From assembly GCA_937952305.1 (NCBI GenBank), contig CALFZO010000156.1:1-6427 (forward strand): 6,427 nucleotides of DNA, written 5' to 3'. The notes beneath the pieces were generated by a model. That model was not told where the DNA came from. It saw only the letters and a program-made list of their open reading frames with translations, and did no database searches. Positions within the stretch are counted from its first letter, which is position 1. Every line of letters begins with the position of its first letter. A program made the position numbers and the translations under genes. Shown here in pieces: positions 1-5,466 of the stretch. Origin of the DNA: an uncultured Anaerolineales bacterium (lineage in GTDB: Bacteria > Chloroflexota > Anaerolineae > Anaerolineales > UBA6663).

Positions 1-1162
1 CGCCAATGCGGCGGCCATCGCCCGCGAGCCAGGCTATCGCTGGCTGGCCGACCACGCCTTGCCCCTGGGCGAGGCCCTGATCTGGACCTTCCCCTTTGAC
101 AACGCCTACAACGGCGTGCTGACCCGGGCGCCCTGGCAATCGGCCTTCTCGCAGGCCTTCGCCGTGCAGGCTTTTCTGGCCGCTATCCGGGAAGGCCGGA
201 CCGATCCGCCGCTGGCCTATAGTGATCTGCTGAATCGGGCGGCCCGTGCCTACGAGGTGCCCGTGGCCCAGGGAGGCTTGCAGGTCTGGAACCGCTCCGG
301 CCAGGTCTTCTATGAGGAAGTCCCCAACCAGACTCATATCCTCAATGCGCACCTGGTCTCCACTGTGACGCTGGGCGAGACCTGGCGCCAGAACAGGCAA
401 GCCTGGACCCAGATGCTGTCTGAACAAGGGCTCGCCGCGCTGCGTGAGCAGCTGCACGCCTTTGATACCGGCTATTGGCTGAGGTATGATCTTCAGCCCA
501 AGTCCGAGATCTTGTTCCAGATCGATTGGATTGCGGGCGCGGCCTCGCCACTTATCGACACGGTCTGTCTGGAGAACCCGCAGACCGGCCAGGCTGCCTG
601 CGTGGATGTGGGCGCCGCCGGCGACGCGGACGGCTATCCCTTCCTGTCCGGCGCCGACTGGCTCGCGACGGCCAACGTCGACGGCCACACGGTCCGAGGC
701 TTTGCCTCGGGTTATGAACAGCGCGTCGCCGCCGTGCCGGGCGGCGCCCGGCATAATGTATTCCTGGGGATGGCTTTGCCGACGCTGGAGTTCGGTGATA
801 CTTTTGACATCCTGCCCCACCGGCTGATCATCCGCTATCAGGATGCCGCGCCGGGTGAATTCCGCCTCAAGACCCAGGCCATTCACCTGGGCGATGAGCT
901 GCGGTTCTTCCCGCTGCGCCAGGGGCGCTGGACGTGCGTGGGCGACGGACAGTGGAAGGAAGCCGTTTTCCTGCTCCGCCCGCAGGACATGGGCTGGTAC
1001 GTTGGCCCGGAGTATCAGAACTTCAATATCCAGCAGCTGGAGGCGTTGGCGGACCAGACCGATGACTGGTTCTTTCGGCAGTACGCCACGCGCCACACCT
1101 ACTTTCGAGATCTGTATGGTATCGGTTGGCCGGTGGTGGGCGATGAGGCACCGGGGCCATAG
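1..1162 (+). CDS. D-glucuronyl C5-epimerase-like protein, C-terminal part (5' partial)
   Basis: The frame is open from base 2 to the TAG at 1160-1162, giving 386 visible residues. The true start lies upstream, so the in-frame TTG at 59 is not needed as a start. Residues here are counted from that TTG. Residues about 22-145 match the C5-epimerase C-terminal domain as I recall it from human GLCE: APWQSAFSQAF (GLCE-like W-S-Q segment), FYEEVPN at 84-90 (GLCE WYEEYP), ILNAHLVS (VLNGFMYS), and FDTGYWLRYDL at 135-145 (YDTGSGTIYDL). The closing segment, YQNFNIQQLEAL from 319, matches GLCE YHTTHINQLQLL. Family members invert C5 of glucuronic acid within a polymer to give iduronic acid. Between the two parts lies a beta-rich stretch of about 173 residues that GLCE lacks, and one proposed catalytic Tyr appears as Val88. 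The substrate is unknown, and cellular location cannot be judged without the N-terminus. Family assignment is fairly confident; activity is uncertain. Confidence 0.75.
   Translation, partial: ANAAAIAREPGYRWLADHALPLGEALIWTFPFDNAYNGVLTRAPWQSAFSQAFAVQAFLAAIREGRTDPPLAYSDLLNRAARAYEVPVAQGGLQVWNRSGQVFYEEVPNQTHILNAHLVSTVTLGETWRQNRQAWTQMLSEQGLAALREQLHAFDTGYWLRYDLQPKSEILFQIDWIAGAASPLIDTVCLENPQTGQAACVDVGAAGDADGYPFLSGADWLATANVDGHTVRGFASGYEQRVAAVPGGARHNVFLGMALPTLEFGDTFDILPHRLIIRYQDAAPGEFRLKTQAIHLGDELRFFPLRQGRWTCVGDGQWKEAVFLLRPQDMGWYVGPEYQNFNIQQLEALADQTDDWFFRQYATRHTYFRDLYGIGWPVVGDEAPGP
494..1012 (+). other. Beta-rich domain inserted inside the C5-epimerase domain
   Basis: This stretch encodes about 173 residues between the RYDL motif (ending at 493) and the YQNFNIQQLEAL motif (starting at 1013). 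In human GLCE, as recalled, the two tyrosines of these motifs are only about 18 residues apart; here they are 176 apart. The insert has alternating hydrophobic residues typical of beta-strands (HRLIIRY, EFRLKTQAI, KEAVFLLRP). Near its end, GDGQWKEAVFLLRPQDM resembles the closing strands of galactose-binding-like or carbohydrate-binding jelly-roll modules. The domain type is an inference from the residue pattern. It could be a substrate-binding module for the uronate polymer. Confidence 0.55.
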
Positions 1163-1197
1163 GCGCGGAGCCTGGCCGCTCAGCGCCGCCGAACTAC

Positions 1198-1203
1198 AAG
1201 GAG
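1198..1203 (+). promoter_or_regulatory. Shine-Dalgarno AAGGAG that fixes the asnB start
   Basis: AAGGAG lies 6 nt before the ATG at 1210. A TTG at 1204 is in frame two codons earlier, but it directly abuts the SD. Starting there would also bury the catalytic cysteine, which must be residue 2 after the initiator Met. The SD therefore supports 1210. Confidence 0.85.
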
Positions 1204-1209
1204 TTGGGT

Positions 1210-3150
1210 ATGTGTGGAATCGCCGGAGTTGTGAGCCTGCCGTTGCAGCCGCTGCCGGGCCTGGAGGGCCGGCTGCGCGTCATGAACGACCTCCAGAAAC
1301 ACCGCGGGCCGGACGGCCATGACGTCTGGTGCCATCCGCGCGCCGTGGCCGGCCTGGCGCACCGCCGCCTGAGCATCATCGACCTGACCACCGGCGACCA
1401 GCCCATGTGCGACGCGGCCGGCAACTGGGTGGCCTACAACGGTGAAATCTACAACTACCTGGAGCTGCGCGCCGAATTGGGCGGCGACTTCCGCACGACC
1501 TCCGACACGGAGGTCATCCTGCGCGCCTACCAGCGCTGGGGCGAGGACTGCGTCCAGCATTTTCGCGGCATGTTCGCGTTCGCGCTGTGGGATGAGGCCC
1601 GGCACTGCCTATTCTGCGCGCGCGACCGCTTCGGCATCAAGCCCTTCTATTACACGGTCGTCGGCCAGGACCTGTACTTCGCGTCCGAGGTCAAGGCGCT
1701 GCTGCCCTTTGTGGACCAGATCCAGACTGACCTGGAGGGCTTTAAGGATTATCTGACTTTCCAGTTCCCGCTGGCCGGCAAGACGCTCTTCGCCGGCATC
1801 CAGGAGCTGCTGCCCGCCCATACGCTGCGCGTGGCCCAGGGCCAGGTGGCGGCCCGCCGCTACTGGGAGGTGTACTATCACCTTGACCTGGATCATACCT
1901 CCAAGTATTTCGTGGAGCGTCTGCGGGCGCTGCTCTCCGACTCGGTTAACGTCCACCTGCGCAGTGATGTGCCGCTCGGCGCCTACGTCAGCGGCGGCCT
2001 GGATTCGAGCATCGTGGCCTCGCTGGCGCGCCAGTACTCCAACGGCGCCTTCCTGGGCTTCAACGGCAAGTTCTCGTGGGGGCCGGAGTACGACGAGAGC
2101 CGCTACGCCCGCGCCCTCACCGAGTACGCGGGCATGGAGCTGCACGAGGTCGATATCCCCCCCGCCGATTTCCTGGCGAACATCGGCCGCGTCATCTATC
2201 ACCTGGACTACCCGGTGGCCGGGCCGGGCTCCTTCCCGCAGTACATGGTGTCCCAGCTGGCCGGGCGCCACCGCAAGGTCGTGCTCGGCGGGCAGGGCGG
2301 CGATGAGATCTTCGGCGGCTACACGCGCTACCTGATCGCTTACTTCGAGCAGTGCATCAAGGCCGCCATCGACGGCACCATGCACGCCGCCAACTTCGTC
2401 GTCACTTACGAGTCCATCATCCCCAACCTGAGCGCGCTGCGCCAGTACAAGCCGCTGCTGCAGGAGTTCTGGCGCGAGGGCCTGTTCGAGGACATGGACC
2501 GCCGCTACTTCCGGCTGATCAACCGCGCCCCGCAATTGGGCGACGAGATCCGCTGGGACGCGCTTGGCCCGTATTCGCCCTACGAGACCTTCCACGGCAT
2601 CTTCCACGGCGAGAACGTCGGCCCGCAGTCTTACTTTGACCAGATGACCCACTTTGACTTCAAGACGCTGCTGCCGGCGCTGCTGCAGGTGGAGGACCGG
2701 ATGAGCATGGCGCACGGCGTCGAGTCGCGCGTGCCTCTGCTCGATCACCCGCTGGTGGAGTTCGCGGCCACCATCCCGGCCAATGTGAAGTTCAAAGACG
2801 GCACGATGAAGAACGTGTTCAAGGACGCCATCGAGCCGCACCTGCCGGAGATCATCGTCACGCGCACGGACAAGATGGGCTTCCCGACGCCGCTGACCGA
2901 TTGGGTGAAAGGCCCGGCGCGCGAGTTCGTGCAGGATGTCTTCGCCAGCCAGCCGGCCCTCACCCGTCCGCTGGTGGACAATCGCCGCGTGCTGCAGAAA
3001 CTCACCCGTGAAGCCAAGTTCGGGCGCACCATCTGGGGCTTCCTGTGCTTGGAACTGTGGCAGCAGGCGTTCCATGACCGCCAGGCCGAGTTCCGGCGCC
3101 TGCGGCAGCTGGCCGATTCCCCGGCCGGCGCGGCGGTGGCCGGCCGATGA
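1210..3150 (+). CDS. asnB: Asparagine synthase (glutamine-hydrolysing) family amidotransferase
   Basis: A complete 646-residue protein, within the usual size for AsnB homologues. The N-terminal class II glutamine amidotransferase domain (about 1-215) starts MCGIAGVV, giving the Cys2 nucleophile that frees ammonia from glutamine. It also has HRRLSIIDL (51-59), YNGEIYNY (77-84), SDTE (98-101) and RDRFGIKPFYY (138-148). The synthetase domain (about 235-620) has the ATP-pyrophosphatase P-loop SGGLDSS (261-267), GQGGDEIFGGY (361-371), EDRMSMAHGVESRVPLLDHP (495-514) and KMGFPTPLTDW (555-565). The family activates a carboxylate as an acyl-adenylate and amidates it, classically Asp to Asn. Homologues in polysaccharide loci are often thought to amidate sugar carboxylates or other acceptors. 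The setting beside a uronyl epimerase-like gene and a glycosyltransferase favours such a role, but the sequence does not decide the acceptor. Its stop overlaps the next start (ATGA). Family certain, substrate not. Confidence 0.95.
   Translation: MCGIAGVVSLPLQPLPGLEGRLRVMNDLQKHRGPDGHDVWCHPRAVAGLAHRRLSIIDLTTGDQPMCDAAGNWVAYNGEIYNYLELRAELGGDFRTTSDTEVILRAYQRWGEDCVQHFRGMFAFALWDEARHCLFCARDRFGIKPFYYTVVGQDLYFASEVKALLPFVDQIQTDLEGFKDYLTFQFPLAGKTLFAGIQELLPAHTLRVAQGQVAARRYWEVYYHLDLDHTSKYFVERLRALLSDSVNVHLRSDVPLGAYVSGGLDSSIVASLARQYSNGAFLGFNGKFSWGPEYDESRYARALTEYAGMELHEVDIPPADFLANIGRVIYHLDYPVAGPGSFPQYMVSQLAGRHRKVVLGGQGGDEIFGGYTRYLIAYFEQCIKAAIDGTMHAANFVVTYESIIPNLSALRQYKPLLQEFWREGLFEDMDRRYFRLINRAPQLGDEIRWDALGPYSPYETFHGIFHGENVGPQSYFDQMTHFDFKTLLPALLQVEDRMSMAHGVESRVPLLDHPLVEFAATIPANVKFKDGTMKNVFKDAIEPHLPEIIVTRTDKMGFPTPLTDWVKGPAREFVQDVFASQPALTRPLVDNRRVLQKLTREAKFGRTIWGFLCLELWQQAFHDRQAEFRRLRQLADSPAGAAVAGR
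3147..3150 (+). promoter_or_regulatory. ATGA stop/start overlap (translational coupling)
   Basis: The ATG of the exported protein (3147-3149) overlaps the TGA stop of asnB (3148-3150). No strong Shine-Dalgarno precedes this ATG; only a weak GGTGG-like stretch is present around 3134-3138. Terminating ribosomes probably reinitiate here, keeping the two products in a fixed ratio. Confidence 0.75.
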
Positions 3151-5423
3151 CGGCGGGCACCCGCGCGCGCTGGACCAGGACCCTGGCGCTGCTCGCCCTG
3201 CTCGTGGCTTGTCAGGCGGCGCCGGTCTGGCCGGCGCGGACCTCAGCCGCCGAAGGCCCGCTGGCCCTGGCCTGTCTGCCCGCTGAGGCCGTCGCCGCGA
3301 TCCGCGCCGCGCCGACCGCCTTGCCCGATTATTTCCAGGCGTGCCAGGCTGAACTACAGGCGCAGTTGGGCCCGGCTTTTGCCGTGTTGGCGGAGGCTGA
3401 CCTCCTGGCCGTGTTCGCGACATTGGTGGCCCATCGGCTGGCGCCCTATACGGAAACTGACCTCGGTCCCCTGGAGCTGGAGGCGCTGTTGGCGCAGCCC
3501 GCGCTGGACCGGCGCGGTTACACCAGTCTGGTGAGCGCCTTCCTGGAGCACCTGGTCTTCCTCGACAATACCTGGCTGGAGAGCAGCCGCTTGCACATCG
3601 TCGGCACTTATGGGGGCGCCGCCGGCCAGCAGGAGCATCTGTTCTTTTCCCGGCCGGCGGCCGGCCCGGGGCTGCTGCTGGACCCCGCCCTCGGCCTGGT
3701 GGCGCTTGCCACCCTGGACGGCGTGTTGCAGGGACAGCCGGTGGCTCCAGAAGCCATCGCCGACTTTCACGTCTGGATGGACCTGGACGCCGACCGCGCG
3801 GCGGTGCAATCGGCGCTGCAAACCGGCGCCTACCGGCCGACCGACCTGCTCTATTTCCACGAGAACCTGAGCCGCGCGCAGCAATACGACGACGCGGCTT
3901 ATTGGACCACCGCGGCGGCCTGGCGTCTGCGCCAGAGCCTGGGAGCGACCGCGGCAGCGCCGCGCCCGGCCGAGGCCTGGCCGGCGGCGCCTGCGGTTGC
4001 TGCTGTTGCGGCCGCCGCTGGCGGCGGAGAGCGCCTAACCCTGGTCTGTGTGGACCAGGCGCTGCTGAACGCCGTCCGCACGGCGCCGGAGAGCATCGTC
4101 CAGCACTTTGCCGACTGTGAGGCGGATCTGATGCTGGAGCTCGGCCCGGCCTACGCCGCCGCCGATCAATCTGATCTCTTCGCCATCTTCACCATGATCG
4201 TGGCCAACCGTCTGGCCCCTTACGGGGCTAACCCGGGCGGCAAGACCCTGGACGCGCTGCTGGCGCTGTCGTTTCTGGATTGCGTCAGCTATTCGCAAGT
4301 GATGGGGTTCCTGGTGGAGTTCGGCGGCCTGCCCGACGACGAGACGCAATTCCACTATGTGGGCTTGCACGGCGACGCGGTGGGCGATCACGTCCAGGTC
4401 TTCTACACCAACAGCGAATCCGGTTTGGCGCTGCTGCTCGACCCGACTATCGGCCTGGTGGCCCAGATCACGCTCGACGACGTGCTGAGCGGCCGGCCGG
4501 TGGCGCCGGAGGCTATGATCGATTTCTATCAGTGGGACGACGCCAATGTCGAGGCCTTCCGGGGCATGGTCCGGGCGGCCCTGTCAGCCGGCGCTTATCG
4601 GCCGAGCGAAGTGTGGTACTTCTACGAGACGCTTGGCCGGTATTTGCAGTTTGTGGACGTCCACACCACCGCCACGCCCGGCGCCTGGCGCTGGCGGCGC
4701 GATTACTATTACTTCTTGCCAGAGGTGTGCGGCCTGATCGCCGTGGATACGGTCTGGGAGGCCGGCGCGCGCACCGTCACCTGCCCGGTCGTCATCGCGC
4801 CCGGGGCGACGCTGACGATCACGGCCGGCGCGCTGGTCAAGTTCGACCCCGGGACCGGTCTCTTCGCCGGCGGGCGGCTGCATATCGCGGGAACAGCCGC
4901 CGACCCTGTGACGTTGACGTCCTCTTACGATGACGCCGGCGGCGACACCAATGGCGACGGCGCCGCGTCAACGCCGGCCCCCGGTGACTGGATCGGCTTG
5001 CGCCTGTATGCCGGCGCCGCCGGCTCGGTCTTGGAGCAGATGGTGGTCCGCTTCGCCGGTGCTCCTCTGGGCTGCTGCGAACCGGCGCGCGGGGCCGTGA
5101 CCCTGGACGCGGTGGCGCCTTCCCTTGTGGACTCAGTGATTACCAACAGCCTGAACTGCGGGCTGTGGCTGTGGCAGTCTCAGCCGGTGCTGTCGGGCAA
5201 TCAGATCTTTGGCAACGGCGCCTGCGGACTGCGCAACGCCACCCCCGAGTTGAGGGTCAACGCGCGCTGGCAGTGGTGGGGAGACGCCTCCGGGCCATAC
5301 GAGCCAAAAGGCAATCCGGCGGGCCTGGGCGACGCCGTCCATGGGGTCCGCTACGAACCGTGGATGACCGAGCCCGGCCTGCCGCTGTACACTGTTTTTC
5401 TGCCGGTGGCGACGCTCAATTAG
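3147..5423 (+). CDS. Exported protein: tandem transglutaminase-like domains plus parallel beta-helix
   Basis: 758 residues; I know no named gene for this architecture. Residues 1-35 look like a signal peptide: Arg-rich n-region (R6, R8, R11) and a hydrophobic core TLALLALLVAC. LVAC at 19-22 fits a lipobox; signal peptidase I cleavage near TSAA (32-35) is the alternative. Residues 39-266 and 297-518 are two copies of one domain, about 40% identical by eye over their first 60 residues. Copy 2 has LDCVSY (Cys379), GDHVQVF (His415) and LLLDPTIGL (Asp432), the Cys-His-Asp order and DPT ending typical of transglutaminase-like enzymes. Copy 1 has Arg122 and Gln162 at the first two sites but keeps Asp179. 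An Ala/Pro-rich linker separates them. Residues 530-740 look like a right-handed beta-helix: VIAPGATLTITAGALVKFDP, then DTNGDG, repeated turns, and WWGDASGP near the end. The protein ends in FLPVATLN, with no membrane anchor or sortase motif. It probably acts at the cell surface on protein or glycan; the target is unknown. Confidence 0.9.
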   Translation: MTAGTRARWTRTLALLALLVACQAAPVWPARTSAAEGPLALACLPAEAVAAIRAAPTALPDYFQACQAELQAQLGPAFAVLAEADLLAVFATLVAHRLAPYTETDLGPLELEALLAQPALDRRGYTSLVSAFLEHLVFLDNTWLESSRLHIVGTYGGAAGQQEHLFFSRPAAGPGLLLDPALGLVALATLDGVLQGQPVAPEAIADFHVWMDLDADRAAVQSALQTGAYRPTDLLYFHENLSRAQQYDDAAYWTTAAAWRLRQSLGATAAAPRPAEAWPAAPAVAAVAAAAGGGERLTLVCVDQALLNAVRTAPESIVQHFADCEADLMLELGPAYAAADQSDLFAIFTMIVANRLAPYGANPGGKTLDALLALSFLDCVSYSQVMGFLVEFGGLPDDETQFHYVGLHGDAVGDHVQVFYTNSESGLALLLDPTIGLVAQITLDDVLSGRPVAPEAMIDFYQWDDANVEAFRGMVRAALSAGAYRPSEVWYFYETLGRYLQFVDVHTTATPGAWRWRRDYYYFLPEVCGLIAVDTVWEAGARTVTCPVVIAPGATLTITAGALVKFDPGTGLFAGGRLHIAGTAADPVTLTSSYDDAGGDTNGDGAASTPAPGDWIGLRLYAGAAGSVLEQMVVRFAGAPLGCCEPARGAVTLDAVAPSLVDSVITNSLNCGLWLWQSQPVLSGNQIFGNGACGLRNATPELRVNARWQWWGDASGPYEPKGNPAGLGDAVHGVRYEPWMTEPGLPLYTVFLPVATLN
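3261..3944 (+). repeat. Transglutaminase-like domain, copy 1 (active site degenerate)
   Basis: Residues 39-266 of the exported protein. It aligns with copy 2 almost gap-free at both ends: LGPAF with LGPAY, VAHRLAPY with VANRLAPY, LLLDPALGLVA with LLLDPTIGLVA, QPVAPEAIADF with RPVAPEAMIDF, GAYRPTDLLYF with GAYRPSEVWYF. The catalytic Cys position is Arg122 (codon 3510-3512) and the His position is Gln162 (codon 3630-3632); Asp179 is kept. His164 lies two residues away on what is probably the same strand face, but the Cys is gone. A structural or binding role is likely. Confidence 0.7.
3945..4031 (+). other. Ala/Pro-rich interdomain linker
   Basis: Residues 267-295 are nearly all Ala, Pro and Gly with few charged residues, joining the two domain copies. 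The DNA is low-complexity, rich in GCC/GCG triplets. It is probably a flexible spacer and could vary in length between strains. Confidence 0.65.
4035..4700 (+). repeat. Transglutaminase-like domain, copy 2 (Cys-His-Asp intact)
   Basis: Residues 297-518 of the exported protein. Cys379 (4281-4283) starts a predicted helix after LSFLD, His415 (4389-4391) begins the HVQVF strand, and Asp432 (4440-4442) sits in LLLDPT. The Cys-to-His gap of 36 and the His-to-Asp gap of 17 residues fit a transglutaminase/cysteine-peptidase core. Such domains form a thioester with an acyl donor and pass it to an amine or water. Function is inferred from motif geometry only. Confidence 0.65.
4735..5366 (+). other. 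Parallel beta-helix domain of the exported protein
   Basis: Residues 530-740. The start is the common pattern of a capping strand followed by VIAPGATLTITAGALVKFDP and LHIAGTAADPVTLTSS. A loop with DTNGDG and PAPGDW could bind calcium, judged by its resemblance to Asp/Asn-rich calcium loops. Turns with N-rich corners follow: SVITNSLNCGLWLW and GNQIFGNGACGLRN are one coil apart (Cys671 and Cys693, 22 residues). The end has WQWWGDASGP and YEPWM, as in many extracellular beta-helix proteins. This fold often binds or cleaves polysaccharides; no catalytic residues are evident. Confidence 0.7.
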
Positions 5424-5466
5424 CCGCCGCGCCGAGGCGGGCCGGCCAGCGGCCAAGGTCAGCTGC

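Noticed and set aside
59..61. TTG as the start of the epimerase-like gene
   Set aside because: The frame is open back to the window edge, the upstream residues look like coding sequence, there is no ribosome binding site before it, and the family needs more N-terminal sequence.
1162..1187. GGCGC/GCGCC inverted repeat between the first two genes
   Set aside because: A 5-bp stem with a 16-nt loop and no T-run; chance pairing in GC-rich DNA.
1204..1206. TTG as the start of asnB
   Set aside because: It abuts the AAGGAG and would place the catalytic Cys at residue 4; the ATG at 1210 gives MCG with correct SD spacing.
1609..3423. A 604-codon open frame on the - strand
   Set aside because: It is opposite asnB, whose family motifs are unmistakable. 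Its translation is rich in Arg, Ala, His, Gln and Val with no recognisable domain, as expected from the complement of GC-biased codons.
4280..4933. A 217-codon open frame on the + strand within the exported protein gene
   Set aside because: It is an out-of-frame, Arg/Gly-rich translation of the region that encodes the conserved second domain copy, with no ribosome binding site.
5424..5440. CCGCC/GGCGG inverted repeat after the exported protein gene
   Set aside because: The stem is only 5 bp, has no following T-run, and sits in a 43-nt gap before a same-strand gene. It is easily expected by chance at this GC content, so it is not called a terminator.
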